A stretch of DNA of 64,000 nt from Bacillota bacterium (GTDB lineage Bacteria; Bacillota; Clostridia; Peptostreptococcales; Anaerovoracaceae). The number at the start of each line of letters is the position of its first letter. The stretch's first letter is position 1. Shown piece by piece: positions 1 to 9,851 of this stretch. The stretch is taken from the NCBI GenBank assembly GCA_030536355.1, contig JAUNQD010000006.1:1-64000 (forward strand), written 5' to 3'. Under the pieces are notes generated by a model. That model was not told where the DNA came from. It ran no database searches and worked only from the letters and a program-made list of their open reading frames with translations. The translations under genes were made by a program, and so were the position numbers.

Positions 1-4
1 GCAT

Positions 5-42
5 AAAAAATCCCCCTCTACTGGTTTGTCCAGTAAAGGGGG
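5..42 (-). terminator. Intrinsic terminator of the ABC exporter operon
   Basis: Read on the minus strand, a 13-bp stem (arms at 30-42 and 12-24, one mismatch) with a 5-nt loop is followed by six T residues. It lies about 55 bases after the stop codon of the upstream exporter gene and is the natural end of that transcript. Confidence 0.85.
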
Positions 43-80
43 TACATATCATTTCGGGAGCTTTTTTGATTTTTACTCAT

Positions 81-98
81 CGCAAAGTGCACTTTGCG
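81..98. repeat. Perfect 18-bp palindrome
   Basis: CGCAAAGTG is followed directly by its reverse complement CACTTTGCG, abutting the stop codon of the first gene. A related CAAAG/CTTTG palindromic cluster lies at 28916-28976. Function unknown; it may be a short intergenic element or part of the 3' end structure. Confidence 0.5.
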
Positions 99-2540
99 CT
101 AGTTGACATCCGTCCTGCTAAGTATAGCTGCAGGTGTTTTTCTTATGATCCTGAATACCGGAAGCAATCCGAACAGGAGATTGAATCCATAGATCAATGC
201 CAGACAAATCAACATTATGCCCGGGTTCACTAGGAACATATCAGAGAAATATGCCGACTCCGACAGCCTCTGCATAACATAAGCCATGAACAGGAATCCC
301 GGCAAGCTGAACATCGTAGTTATTGCCAGAATCTCTCCTGAGAATATCCTATAAATGTCACTTCTCTTCACTCCTATCGCTCTGTAAACACCGATTTCCT
401 TTACCCTTGAAAGGAATGATGCCCTTATGATAAGGAATATTTCGACGAAGGATATGAACAGTATAACGCCTGCCATTACGAGGGCAGATACTATGGAATC
501 CCACATCTGTTTTCTGTATTGCTGTCTGCTTTCTTCGTAAGTGTCTCTTACATTGACATCAGCATCCTTCAGTTCAGCCATGGCCTTATCTTTATCTTTC
601 GGGCTTATGGTAATGTTTGATTTTGATCCTATGAGAGCATATTTGACCGTATTATTATTTACGAGCATCATATCGCTGTCATGCTTATCTGAATAGTAAC
701 CCACTACTTTTAGTTTAGTGCCGTTAACTGTTTCTGAGATCGTCTTTCCCAGCTCCATGGCGTCCTTATTCTTCTCGTTTACCAGCACTTCATAATCATT
801 GACAGGCCATGCTCCGTTCTTTAAAGAAACTTCCGCTTCCTTCAGTTTGTAATCTATCACATCAAGGGTCGGCGTTTCTTCTTTTTCAGTCTTCCATGGA
901 TCTGATGAGGAAGATGATGTATTGGCAAGAATATTGATGAACATGCTCTTGTCTGCATAGATACAGGGACTTTCCAGATCAGACACACCTACGATGACAA
1001 GGTCAGGAAGGTTTTCTATTTCGACCACTCCTCCTACGAAGTTTGCCGGTGAACCATATCCTGCTGACACAGTCATCTGCTCATCGATGACTTTCTTTAG
1101 TATCATCTTGTCTACAACTATCTCATTTTCTGCCTCCGGAAGTCTTCCATGGATCGCATCTGCTGCAGTCAGTTTCGCTGCATCGGACAACGACCCTTCT
1201 ATCGATGCGAAAGCATCCTGTGTCTGGAAATACTCATTGAATGGCATAGTAAGCGCCACCATCGAATCTCCCGGCATCACATAATTATAGCCGTCATTAT
1301 TCTCATATTCCAAATACTTATCAACGCTTACATTCTTACTTACCACACTTATATAAGACTTGTCTGCTCCGACAAACTCATCATCTGTAATATTCAGCAC
1401 ACCGAAGATATTACACAATGAATAAGTTATAAACATTGCCGATATGAGAAATCCTGCCAGCAGCACCTTCTTTATGGTGTTATATCCCGCCACCGTCTTG
1501 AAGCCTTTTTTTAACGACTCGATCGGTGAGATTATAGACTTGTATTTTCTTTCACCTACCGCTTTTAGCTTTTCGGGCTCAAAGCTGCTGTCCAGCACTT
1601 CTTCTTTAGCGATATGTCTATAGTTGTCGTCAACGAGTTCCATTCCGGAATTATCATCGATGATTTCTATCCTATCGTTATCATTTCTGGTCCTGATATA
1701 TATGTTGCCATTCTTAACAACGATATCCATCGAAACAGGGCTGTTACTGTCATTATAGAAATCTATATTGTAATTGCCTGTTCTGAGTCTCTTGTGATCC
1801 TTGATGTCTCTCAGGTATATTTTGTTTTCTACTCGATAATCAAGGTCATCTAAACTTCTGTTCATCTCATCAGATACTATGGCGCCATCACGTATCCTTA
1901 TGATCCTTGAAGCATAGAAATCAGCCAGCTCCTCCTCGTGAGTAACGAGAATCACGAGCTTATCTACAGAAATGGCCTTGATTATATTCATCACTTCCAG
2001 AGTATTCTTACTATCAAGATTCCCTGTCGGTTCATCTGCTATCACTACGGCCGGATCTTTAACAATAGCTCTGGCAATGCCTACTCTCTGCCTCTCGCCG
2101 CCTGACAACATGTCAGCATATCTGTTCCTGTAGCGATACATGCCGACCTTTTCGAGAACATAATTTACTTTTTCTTCGATCTCATTCTTATCCTTGACAC
2201 CCACCATCTTAAGGGCGAGAGCCACATTGTCGAAGACTGTCATGTTGTCTATCAGGTTATAGTTCTGGAACACATATCCCACATTGAGATTTCTTATTTC
2301 ATCGGTCCTTGCCGCACTTCTTCCGGTCAACTGCTGTCCATTGACGAACACCTTCCCGCTGTTGACACCATCAAGACCACCTATAACATTGAGCAGTGTA
2401 GTCTTGCCGCATCCGGAAGGCCCCAGCAAAGCTACCAGCCCGCTGCTTTCCATGCTGAGGGTAGTTTCTTTGATGACATGGATCTCATTTTGCTTTTTCT
2501 TATTGAAATACTTATTTACATTATCAAGCCTTACCATCAA
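99..2540 (-). CDS. ABC transporter, fused ATPase and FtsX/MacB-like permease
   Basis: 813-residue half-transporter. The N-terminal ATPase shows Walker A GPSGCGKTT (residues 40-48), the signature LSGGERQR (about 145) and Walker B VVIADEPTG (about 165), typical of the LolD/MacB/BceA branch. One membrane helix at about 358-380 is followed by an extracytoplasmic domain of about 300 residues and three C-terminal helices (about 682-797), the MacB/FtsX permease layout. Its ATG overlaps the stop of the upstream gene by four bases (ATGA), so the two are translationally coupled and probably form a heterodimer. Substrate unknown; peptide or antimicrobial export and lipoprotein handling are family possibilities. 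No two-component regulator lies beside it. Confidence 0.88.
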   Translation of the reverse strand: MMVRLDNVNKYFNKKKQNEIHVIKETTLSMESSGLVALLGPSGCGKTTLLNVIGGLDGVNSGKVFVNGQQLTGRSAARTDEIRNLNVGYVFQNYNLIDNMTVFDNVALALKMVGVKDKNEIEEKVNYVLEKVGMYRYRNRYADMLSGGERQRVGIARAIVKDPAVVIADEPTGNLDSKNTLEVMNIIKAISVDKLVILVTHEEELADFYASRIIRIRDGAIVSDEMNRSLDDLDYRVENKIYLRDIKDHKRLRTGNYNIDFYNDSNSPVSMDIVVKNGNIYIRTRNDNDRIEIIDDNSGMELVDDNYRHIAKEEVLDSSFEPEKLKAVGERKYKSIISPIESLKKGFKTVAGYNTIKKVLLAGFLISAMFITYSLCNIFGVLNITDDEFVGADKSYISVVSKNVSVDKYLEYENNDGYNYVMPGDSMVALTMPFNEYFQTQDAFASIEGSLSDAAKLTAADAIHGRLPEAENEIVVDKMILKKVIDEQMTVSAGYGSPANFVGGVVEIENLPDLVIVGVSDLESPCIYADKSMFINILANTSSSSSDPWKTEKEETPTLDVIDYKLKEAEVSLKNGAWPVNDYEVLVNEKNKDAMELGKTISETVNGTKLKVVGYYSDKHDSDMMLVNNNTVKYALIGSKSNITISPKDKDKAMAELKDADVNVRDTYEESRQQYRKQMWDSIVSALVMAGVILFISFVEIFLIIRASFLSRVKEIGVYRAIGVKRSDIYRIFSGEILAITTMFSLPGFLFMAYVMQRLSESAYFSDMFLVNPGIMLICLALIYGFNLLFGLLPVFRIIRKTPAAILSRTDVN

Positions 2541-4783
2541 TTATCCCCCTCTCTGTATGTGTTCATTGCAGTCTTTCTGAACAAATGACGTGCGAACTTA
2601 CCTGAAATCATATATACCATGAGCAGGATTATTACGTATAGGATGATATAGTCTGTGATCTCCATATACTGTATCAATTCTATGACATACTCCAATCTGA
2701 CCCCGCCTGCTTTGACAAGGGCAACACATCCCAGGAACAATGCGTAGGCTATATTCACCACGAAAAGCATTTCCACATCGAGTATCCTTCGGATATTCTT
2801 CTTTGCCATTCCCAGCATTCTCAAAATGGTGAAATATGATGATCTTGATCTGAGTATTAATCTTATCACGAAATATGCTATGAAGAATATTGCCAATGTC
2901 AGTATAACTGCCATAGGTACTCTTATTATCGTTCCGAGACCGTCAGTCAGGCTGATCAAAGCATCCTTAAGCGGCAATGTTGTGTATCCCATATTTTTGA
3001 GTGCCGCAAGAGTATCGTCGATCTGTTTAACGTCCTCCACATATACTGTTGCCTGATAGTTTGCCTTTTTGAACAATGTGTCGTAATCCGCCTGGCTCAC
3101 GTATATGGTCCCGTTATGTGTCTCATAATCTGAAACTCCTGTCTTGGCCGCGAAAGTTTTCTTATTGTAAGTATCTGCTATCTTAAGTTCCACTGACTGG
3201 GTATAGTACATGGTTTCCGCTGTAATGGTCAAATACTTGTCTTTAGCACCCTTCTCACCATAGAAATTATTCATTTCTTCAAACACCAGTGCTGTGCCTG
3301 CAGCCACATTGCTGTTAGGGATCACTCTGTAGAACGGATTGCCGGGAACATATTCCTGTTCTTTCCCGTTCATAGTTGTCTTTATCGTGCTGCTATGGTT
3401 GTAGGCCTCTTCTCTCATAGTCGCCATCATTTCATCTGTAACATAAAGGCTTCCTGTGTACATCATGAAGTCAAAGTCATCAGATTGCGGCTTGTATGAA
3501 CATCCCACTATAGTGACAGCTATGGCTTTATCTTCACCCATATCTATGTGATATGTTTTTCCTACTAAGTTTCCTATCGTGTCATCATTGAAGTAGTATT
3601 CATCTTTATATGCTGACAGCACTGCTTCGTTCTTGGCTTCAGGCATCCTTCCCGCTGCCAGCTTGCCGTCAAAATCACCTATTACTCTCGGATAAGTCTC
3701 GAACGAGTAGTCACCATCCTCTATGAACATGCTGTTATCCAGCATGATATCATCGAGTACTGCAGCTTTCACATTAGCAACATTGCTCATTGCCTTATGA
3801 TCTTCTTCTGTAAATTCCGACCCATCTATCTTCTTGAGAACTATACGATCCTCACTGTAATTATAGAAAAAGTCGTTGTATCCCAGTTTATCTTCTTCAG
3901 CCTGCTGATGTTGTAGAGTAGTGTACTGAGAAGTCACGCCAAACACAACAAAAAGCAGCACCAAAAGCATAAGCAAAAACTTCGGCAGGATATTGAACGT
4001 ATTCCTGATGCCCAATTTTGCTTTGGCTCCGAAGGTTATATCCCCTTGCAAAGTCTCACTTGTGCCCTTTGCATAAAACTCGCGCGGAGCGCCCAAAGGC
4101 TTATCTTCGGCCACTTTACCATCATGCATCTTGATCTTTCGTGTTGCATACTGCTCAAACTGTTCATAGTTATGGGTCACGACGATCACCAGTTTGTCCT
4201 TGGAGATCTCACTGAGAAGCTGGGCGATGCCCTCTGCCGATACACTGTCCAGATTTCCTGTCGGTTCGTCTGCAACTATGATATCCGTATCTTTCGCCAG
4301 CGCTCTGGCTATGGCTACTCTCTGTTTCTGTCCGCCCGACAGCTTGGAAACCTTAGTTCCGGCATGAGAAGAAAGTCCCACACGATCGATTATCGCAGGC
4401 ACACGTTTCTTTATCTCATCGGTGCTGAAGCCTTTTATCATCAGCACCAGTTCGATGTTCTGATATACTGTATAGCTGTTTATCAGATTAAAATCCTGAA
4501 ATATGTTCCCGATATATTTTTTTCTGTATTCTTCAAAGTCAGACTCGGCATAATGACTTGTTTCTATGCCGTCTATATACATTTCCCCTTCTTCATAGGA
4601 ATCAAGGCCGGATATGACATTGAGCAGTGTGGTTTTGCCGCTTCCTGATTCGCCTGTTATTATGACGAATTCTCCGATGTTGAAATCCAGATTTATTCTG
4701 GAAATACCGCTGGAGATCATACCCTTGCTGTAATAATACTTTGAAACGTTTTTCAGTTTGATCACGTTTTCATTCCTCCGCAA
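2537..4783 (-). CDS. ABC transporter, fused ATPase and FtsX/MacB-like permease
   Basis: 748-residue partner of the downstream exporter gene. Walker A GESGSGKTT is at residues 44-52, the signature LSGGQKQR near 147 and Walker B IIVADEPTG follows. A membrane helix near 270-285 precedes a large extracytoplasmic region and three C-terminal helices. It is first in a two-gene operon with a clear promoter 20-50 bases upstream and a GGAGG ribosome binding site. The two proteins are similar in plan but not near-identical, as expected for a heterodimeric exporter. Substrate not predictable from sequence. Confidence 0.88.
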   Translation of the reverse strand: MRRNENVIKLKNVSKYYYSKGMISSGISRINLDFNIGEFVIITGESGSGKTTLLNVISGLDSYEEGEMYIDGIETSHYAESDFEEYRKKYIGNIFQDFNLINSYTVYQNIELVLMIKGFSTDEIKKRVPAIIDRVGLSSHAGTKVSKLSGGQKQRVAIARALAKDTDIIVADEPTGNLDSVSAEGIAQLLSEISKDKLVIVVTHNYEQFEQYATRKIKMHDGKVAEDKPLGAPREFYAKGTSETLQGDITFGAKAKLGIRNTFNILPKFLLMLLVLLFVVFGVTSQYTTLQHQQAEEDKLGYNDFFYNYSEDRIVLKKIDGSEFTEEDHKAMSNVANVKAAVLDDIMLDNSMFIEDGDYSFETYPRVIGDFDGKLAAGRMPEAKNEAVLSAYKDEYYFNDDTIGNLVGKTYHIDMGEDKAIAVTIVGCSYKPQSDDFDFMMYTGSLYVTDEMMATMREEAYNHSSTIKTTMNGKEQEYVPGNPFYRVIPNSNVAAGTALVFEEMNNFYGEKGAKDKYLTITAETMYYTQSVELKIADTYNKKTFAAKTGVSDYETHNGTIYVSQADYDTLFKKANYQATVYVEDVKQIDDTLAALKNMGYTTLPLKDALISLTDGLGTIIRVPMAVILTLAIFFIAYFVIRLILRSRSSYFTILRMLGMAKKNIRRILDVEMLFVVNIAYALFLGCVALVKAGGVRLEYVIELIQYMEITDYIILYVIILLMVYMISGKFARHLFRKTAMNTYREGDN

Positions 4784-4803
4784 TATAAAATAACGTATTT
4801 TAT

Positions 4804-4832
4804 ATTATATCATATACTTCCACTGACATCAA
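4804..4832 (-). promoter_or_regulatory. Promoter of the ABC exporter operon
   Basis: On the minus strand, TTGATG (4827-4832) and TATAAT (4804-4809) are separated by 17 bases, close to the sigma-A consensus. It starts directly after the terminator of the upstream flavodiiron gene. Confidence 0.75.
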
Positions 4833-4864
4833 AAAAACATCCCGCGGAAGTTTCACCGCGGGAG
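4831..4864 (-). terminator. Terminator after the flavodiiron protein gene
   Basis: A GC-rich stem (CCGCGGG pairing with CCCGCGG) on the minus strand is followed by a run of seven T residues, about 40 bases after the flavodiiron stop codon. Confidence 0.85.
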
Positions 4865-4905
4865 TTTTTCATGAAGGTAGTGTAGAATAATATGAGGAAA
4901 CGATC

Positions 4906-6114
4906 TTATACGTCTCTAAGAGACTCTACGATGGCTTCCACCATCTGATCCATTTCCATTTCACTGCTCTCGTTGAGGGTGGAAAGAACAGTTACTTTCT
5001 CATTGAGTACAGTCATCTGTTTCATGCCATCCAAGAATTCTTCCATCAGCTGTCCTGCCTTAGGCGCCCATGAGCCTCCTTCCATGATGGCTACTGTACG
5101 TTTCTGCATATTGAGGGCTTTCATATCCATCAGATAATTATGCATCAGAGGATAGATCCCCAAGTTATAAGTCACCGATGCCAGCACGATATGGCTGTAC
5201 TTGAATGACTCTGCGATCAGGTGTGATACGTGTGTATTGGAAACATCATATACTGCCAGCTTATCTACGCCCTTCTCTGCCAGCTTGGTTGCCAGCAGCT
5301 GAGCTGCGCTTTCCATATTGCCGTACATGGATGCATATACGATCATCACACCGTTTTCTTCCGGTTCGTAACGACTCCACTTATCGTACTTGTCTACCAG
5401 ATACCCCAGATCCTTAGCCTTCCATACAGGTCCGTGAAGAGGACATACGATCTTGATATCTACTGTCTGCGCTTTTTTGAGGAGCGCCTGTACGTGAGGT
5501 CCGTACTTACCTACTATATTAGTGTAATAGCGTCTGGCATCGTCGATCCAGTCTCTGTCGAAATCCACTTCATCACTGAACAGCTTGCCGTCAAGGGCTC
5601 CGAATGAGCCGAAGGCATCTGCAGAGAAAAGAACTCCGCTTGTCAGATCATACGTTACCATTGCTTCCGGCCAGTGGACCATAGGTGCGGATACAAATGT
5701 GACTTCATGCTTTCCGAAAGATCTTGTGTCTCCTTCTTTCACTTCGTCCTCATGTCCATCCACACCGAATCCAAACTGGCGCATTAACATGAAGGCTTTT
5801 TCATTACTGATCACTTTGATATCAGGATATCTGATCAGCACTTCCTGTATTGATGCAGCATGGTCAGGTTCTACGTGGTTTACTACCAGATAGTCCAGCT
5901 GTCTGCCATCCAATACAGCTTCTATATTTTCTAAAAACTGTCTGCCTGCTGACCAGTCGATGGTGTCAAAGAGCACTGTTTTCTCGTCAAGCAGCAGATA
6001 TGCATTGTATGATACTCCTCTAGGGATCGGATGAATATTTTCAAAGAGAGCCAGTCTGTGGTCGTTGGCGCCGATCCAGTACAGGTCATCTGTTACTTTT
6101 CGTACGTTATACAT
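4906..6114 (-). CDS. fprA: A-type flavoprotein (flavodiiron O2/NO reductase)
   Basis: 402-residue flavodiiron protein that reduces O2 to water and/or NO to N2O in the cytoplasm of anaerobes. The N-terminal metallo-beta-lactamase-like domain has all diiron ligand positions: H80, E82, D84 and H85 in NHVEPDH, H147, D166 and H227. The C-terminal flavodoxin domain begins near residue 255 with the FMN phosphate loop VYASMYGNME. Length is that of the family. It follows the acyl-CoA dehydrogenase fusion gene by about 45 bases on the same strand; that protein ends in a rubredoxin domain, the usual electron donor of flavodiiron proteins, so a functional electron link is a reasonable inference. Confidence 0.93.
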   Translation of the reverse strand: MYNVRKVTDDLYWIGANDHRLALFENIHPIPRGVSYNAYLLLDEKTVLFDTIDWSAGRQFLENIEAVLDGRQLDYLVVNHVEPDHAASIQEVLIRYPDIKVISNEKAFMLMRQFGFGVDGHEDEVKEGDTRSFGKHEVTFVSAPMVHWPEAMVTYDLTSGVLFSADAFGSFGALDGKLFSDEVDFDRDWIDDARRYYTNIVGKYGPHVQALLKKAQTVDIKIVCPLHGPVWKAKDLGYLVDKYDKWSRYEPEENGVMIVYASMYGNMESAAQLLATKLAEKGVDKLAVYDVSNTHVSHLIAESFKYSHIVLASVTYNLGIYPLMHNYLMDMKALNMQKRTVAIMEGGSWAPKAGQLMEEFLDGMKQMTVLNEKVTVLSTLNESSEMEMDQMVEAIVESLRDV

Positions 6115-6158
6115 GTTAAACCTCCTTCTAAGTTCTGAAATTTCATGTAGTGCCGGTT

Positions 6159-8063
6159 CTAGCTTTCGATGAACTCATCCTTGCTTTCGCCGCAATCAGG
6201 ACAGATCCACTCTTCAGGCAGTGCCTCGAACAATGTTCCAGGTGATACTCCTCCTTCAGGGTCTCCAACTGCCGGATCGTATTCGTATCCGCAGCCCTGG
6301 CAAACGTGGAGCTTCCATGGCGGTGCTTCCTTCTTAGGTGTCGCCTTTCTCATCTTCTGCATAGGCGGTGCCGGTTTCTTAGGCTCGCCGTTATCGAGAG
6401 CCTTAGCCAGCAGCGGCAGGATCTCCATTAGATCTCCTACTATGCCATAGTCTGCATTTTTGAAAATAGGCGCATTCTTGTTTTTGTTGATAGCGACGAT
6501 AGTAGTCGCTCCCTTGATACCCTTCAGGTGCTGTCCCGCTCCTGAGATACCACATGCTATATATAAGTTACCGTTGAATTTCTGGCCGGACATTCCCACG
6601 TATCTGTCGAGAGGCACATACTTGAGTGTTTCCGCCACAGGTCTGGATGAGCCTACTGCCGCCCCTGCCTGTACTGCCAGTTCTTCTATCAGCTTCATAT
6701 TCTTCTTGTCGCCGATACCCTTGCCTGCGCTGACTACTCTGTCTGCGAGAGCTATAGGTGTATCGATGTCGATTCCTACTGTGAAATCAAACCCGTCATT
6801 CTTGAGAGCTTCAACCAGCTTATCTACTTTAGCCTGAGCTGTATCGCCATCTATCATGACTTTCTTTCTGTTTCCTGTGATAGGGCCCTTAGGCTTAAGC
6901 TTGCTGCCCTCCTGCTTAGGAGCCTTGCCTAAAATGTGTGATGCGATAACTACTCTCTGGATCTCATTAGTTCCTTCGTAGATGGTAGTGATCTTAGCAT
7001 CTCTGTATGCTCTTTCTACTTCCATTCCCTTAAGGAAGCCGTTTCCTCCGTGGATCTGGAGTGCATCGTTTACAACTTCCAGACAGATGTCAGAAGCATA
7101 CTGCTTAGCCATTGCACTTTCCATACCGTAAGGCTCATGCTGCTCCTTCAGCTCAGCTGAACTGTAAACCAGGAATCTGGCACATCTGATCTTAGTAGCC
7201 ATGTCTGCGATCTTGAAAGAGTTGATCTGCTGGAACGCGATAGGCATACCGAACTGTTCTCTTTCCTTAGCGTATTCAACTGCTCTTTCAAAGGCGCCTT
7301 GTGCGATACCGAGAGCCTGTGCAGCGATACCGATACGTCCTCCATCCAGCGTGCTCATGGCGATCTTGAATCCTTCGCCTTCCTTGCCGAGCAGGTTTTC
7401 TTTCGGAACTTTCACATCGTTGAAGATCAGTTCAGCTGTTGTTGATGAACGGATACCCATCTTGTCGTAGTGATCGCCGTATTCAAATCCTTCCCAGCCT
7501 TTTTCTACGATGAATGCACTGATTCCTCTTGTACCGATACCCGGCGTTGTAACTGCGAATACGATATATGTATCTGCCTTAGGTGCGTTGGTAATGAAGA
7601 TCTTTCCTCCATTGAGGATGTAGTGGTCACCGTTAAGGACTGCTGTAGTTTCTGTACCGCCGGCATCACTTCCTGCGTTTGGCTCAGTCAGTCCGAATGC
7701 CCCTATCTTCTCTCCCTTAGCCAGTGGCACCAGATATTTCTGTTTCTGTTCTTCCGTACCGAAGGCGAACAGCGGATATGCACCCAGAGATACGTGAGCA
7801 GATAAGATAACTCCTGCTCCGCCGTCTACTCTTGCCAGTTCCTCTACCGCGATGGCATACGTCAGGATATCTTCTCCCGCTCCACCATACTCTTTAGGAA
7901 ACGGTAATCCCATGATGCCCATCTGTCCCAGCTTCTTAACTGCTTCATCAGGGAACTCATTATTCTGATCCAGCATGAACGCTATCGGCTTGATCTCCGC
8001 TTCTGCGAATTCTCTGATCTTCGCTCTGAATTCTTCATGCTTTTCTGTAGTTCTGAATAACAT
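6159..8063 (-). CDS. Acyl-CoA dehydrogenase - EtfA C-domain - rubredoxin fusion
   Basis: 634-residue three-part redox protein. Residues 1 to about 385 are an acyl-CoA dehydrogenase, with the catalytic glutamate in IYEGTNE near residue 363. Residues about 395-570 match the FAD-binding C-terminal domain of electron-transfer flavoprotein alpha ([19 protein letters not shown]); the N-terminal EtfA domain is absent. The last 50 residues are a rubredoxin with two CxxC pairs (CQGC, CPDC). I chose the ATG at 8063 because AAGGAGG at 8071-8077 is seven bases upstream; an earlier in-frame ATG at 8069 abuts the Shine-Dalgarno. No etfB lies nearby. It probably passes substrate electrons to rubredoxin and then to the flavodiiron protein or another acceptor. 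Acyl chain specificity unknown. Confidence 0.9.
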   Translation of the reverse strand: MLFRTTEKHEEFRAKIREFAEAEIKPIAFMLDQNNEFPDEAVKKLGQMGIMGLPFPKEYGGAGEDILTYAIAVEELARVDGGAGVILSAHVSLGAYPLFAFGTEEQKQKYLVPLAKGEKIGAFGLTEPNAGSDAGGTETTAVLNGDHYILNGGKIFITNAPKADTYIVFAVTTPGIGTRGISAFIVEKGWEGFEYGDHYDKMGIRSSTTAELIFNDVKVPKENLLGKEGEGFKIAMSTLDGGRIGIAAQALGIAQGAFERAVEYAKEREQFGMPIAFQQINSFKIADMATKIRCARFLVYSSAELKEQHEPYGMESAMAKQYASDICLEVVNDALQIHGGNGFLKGMEVERAYRDAKITTIYEGTNEIQRVVIASHILGKAPKQEGSKLKPKGPITGNRKKVMIDGDTAQAKVDKLVEALKNDGFDFTVGIDIDTPIALADRVVSAGKGIGDKKNMKLIEELAVQAGAAVGSSRPVAETLKYVPLDRYVGMSGQKFNGNLYIACGISGAGQHLKGIKGATTIVAINKNKNAPIFKNADYGIVGDLMEILPLLAKALDNGEPKKPAPPMQKMRKATPKKEAPPWKLHVCQGCGYEYDPAVGDPEGGVSPGTLFEALPEEWICPDCGESKDEFIES

Positions 8064-8166
8064 GCACATACCTCCTTCACGCTTCTTATATGTTTTGTTG
8101 TAAAGTTTATTCTGCGATTTCGTTTTTTAATCTAGACTTTTTACGTCCACTTATCTTCTTGGTGTC

Positions 8167-8195
8167 ATACTATACTATTTTTATCCACTTGTAAA
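8167..8195 (-). promoter_or_regulatory. Promoter of the acyl-CoA dehydrogenase/flavodiiron unit
   Basis: Minus strand TTTACA (8190-8195), a 17-base spacer and TAGTAT (8167-8172). The leader to the start codon is about 100 bases with nothing else recognised in it. Confidence 0.55.
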
Positions 8196-8213
8196 GTCTT
8201 TTTTTGTTTTTCG

Positions 8214-8256
8214 AGCAAAAAAAGAAAACGCACTGTTTATATAACTGTGCGTTTTC
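8214..8256 (-). terminator. Terminator after murE
   Basis: A stem with arms GAAAACGCAC and GTGCGTTTTC is followed by a T-rich run on the minus strand, about 45 bases after the murE stop. The opposite strand also has a T-rich run, so it could act both ways. Confidence 0.8.
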
Positions 8257-8299
8257 ATTGGAATTTCAACGTTCTATGCATTTCGCCGTGATGCAGATT

Positions 8300-9814
8300 T
8301 TATATCAGTCTCAGGCTCTGATCTTCCATTTCAAGTTTTCCTGCCTTGATATCTTCAACGATCTCGGCAATGACTTCATGCTCTGAGAAGTGGTATTTCT
8401 TGCCTTCGATTTCCAGATAATCTTCATGTCCCTTCCCGAGAGTGATGATCATATCTCCCCTCTGGGCATGAGTGATGGCATATTCGAGAGCATCTCTTCT
8501 GTCCTCGATTTCAATATAGTTGCCGTTGCTTCTGGCAAGGCCCACCTTGATATCGTTATTGATATCAGCGACCTTCTCGAATCTAGGATTGTCGCTTGTG
8601 ATTATACAAAGGTCGGCCAGTTCTCCTGCCACCTCTCCTATATCATATCTTCTCACCTTGGATCTGTTGCCGCCGCATCCGAACAGAGCGATGAGTCTAG
8701 GCGGGTCGTATTCTTTAAGTGTTTCCAGCACGCTTCTTGTGCTGACAGCATTATGTGCGTAATCGATGATCAGGCTGAAGTCCTTGGAAACCTTGATTGG
8801 TTCTACCCTGCCCTTCACCTGAACGTTTGCAAGCCCTGCCAGGATAGCTTCCTGAGGAATTCCCAGCTGCTGGCAAACTGTCATGGTAGTGAGAGCGTTA
8901 TATACTGAGAAATATCCCGGGATATGGATCTCTGCATCGCAGTCGAGAAGCCCGCTTGTCTTGAATGCCATTCCCAGTCTTCCTTCTTCATTTAAGAACT
9001 TGATGTCAGATGCCATCATATCGGCTTCTTTTTCTGCCGAGAAAGTCACCACGTCGCAAGTATGACACTTGAGTACATCTTCTGTGTGCTTATCGTCTGC
9101 ATTGACGATACCTGTCCTGCACTGTCTGAACAGCATGCTCTTACAGAGCAGATATTCATCAAAATCAGCATGCTCTGTCGGTCCGATATGGTCCGGTGAA
9201 AGATTTGTGAAAACACCGTAGTCGAACATCAATCCTGCAGTTCTGTCCAGTTTGAAGCCTTGGGACGATACTTCCATTACTACGTATTCGCAGCCTGCTT
9301 CGACCATCTTAGCCATATGTTTATGGATCTCATAAGATTCAGGAGTCGTATTCTTGGCAGGGATAAATTCATCGCCATATACGATGGCGATAGTTCCGAT
9401 GAGCCCTGCCTTCTTGCCTGCCTGCGCCAGTACATCTCTGATGATATATGTGGTAGTTGTCTTGCCCTTAGTTCCTGTAAGACCGATAGTTGTCAGCTTA
9501 TCTGCAGGATAATCGAAATATGCTGCTGATATCAGCGCCAGCGATCTTCTTGCTGAAACCACCTTGATTACTGTGATATTTTCAGGGATCTGCTCTGCCT
9601 CTTCTTCGCGCTCCAGCACGATGACAGAAGCGCCCTTTTCTATAGCATCCGGTATATATTTATGTCCGTCTGTCACAGCACCTACCATGCATACGAACAA
9701 AGTTCCTTCTGTTATGTTTCTGGAATCATAGATGACATCTGTCACCTCAGTTTCCATGCTGCCCTGCAGCAATTCGAAATCTATTCTCTCACAAAGCTTA
9801 CTTAATTTCATCAT
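8300..9814 (-). CDS. murE: UDP-MurNAc-tripeptide synthetase (meso-DAP type)
   Basis: 504-residue Mur ligase that adds the third amino acid to UDP-MurNAc-L-Ala-D-Glu in peptidoglycan precursor synthesis. The ATP loop TGTKGKTTTT is near residue 113, the central-domain signature NLSPDHIG follows, and the C-terminal domain carries DNPR near residue 407, the motif that in characterised MurE enzymes binds meso-diaminopimelate. L-Lys enzymes lack it, so a DAP-type wall is inferred. The gene lies alone rather than in a dcw cluster, as the last gene of an apparent operon with a ClC transporter and two iron-sulfur proteins, and has a good GAGGAAAGGGA ribosome binding site. Confidence 0.93.
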   Translation of the reverse strand: MMKLSKLCERIDFELLQGSMETEVTDVIYDSRNITEGTLFVCMVGAVTDGHKYIPDAIEKGASVIVLEREEEAEQIPENITVIKVVSARRSLALISAAYFDYPADKLTTIGLTGTKGKTTTTYIIRDVLAQAGKKAGLIGTIAIVYGDEFIPAKNTTPESYEIHKHMAKMVEAGCEYVVMEVSSQGFKLDRTAGLMFDYGVFTNLSPDHIGPTEHADFDEYLLCKSMLFRQCRTGIVNADDKHTEDVLKCHTCDVVTFSAEKEADMMASDIKFLNEEGRLGMAFKTSGLLDCDAEIHIPGYFSVYNALTTMTVCQQLGIPQEAILAGLANVQVKGRVEPIKVSKDFSLIIDYAHNAVSTRSVLETLKEYDPPRLIALFGCGGNRSKVRRYDIGEVAGELADLCIITSDNPRFEKVADINNDIKVGLARSNGNYIEIEDRRDALEYAITHAQRGDMIITLGKGHEDYLEIEGKKYHFSEHEVIAEIVEDIKAGKLEMEDQSLRLI

Positions 9815-9851
9815 TCTTCCCTTTCCTCGCTATATATTCTCTCGTTCCCAT

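Noticed and set aside
4046..4648. Plus-strand open frame of 200 codons
   Set aside because: Antisense to the ATPase domain of the ABC exporter, with no start signals or recognisable domain.
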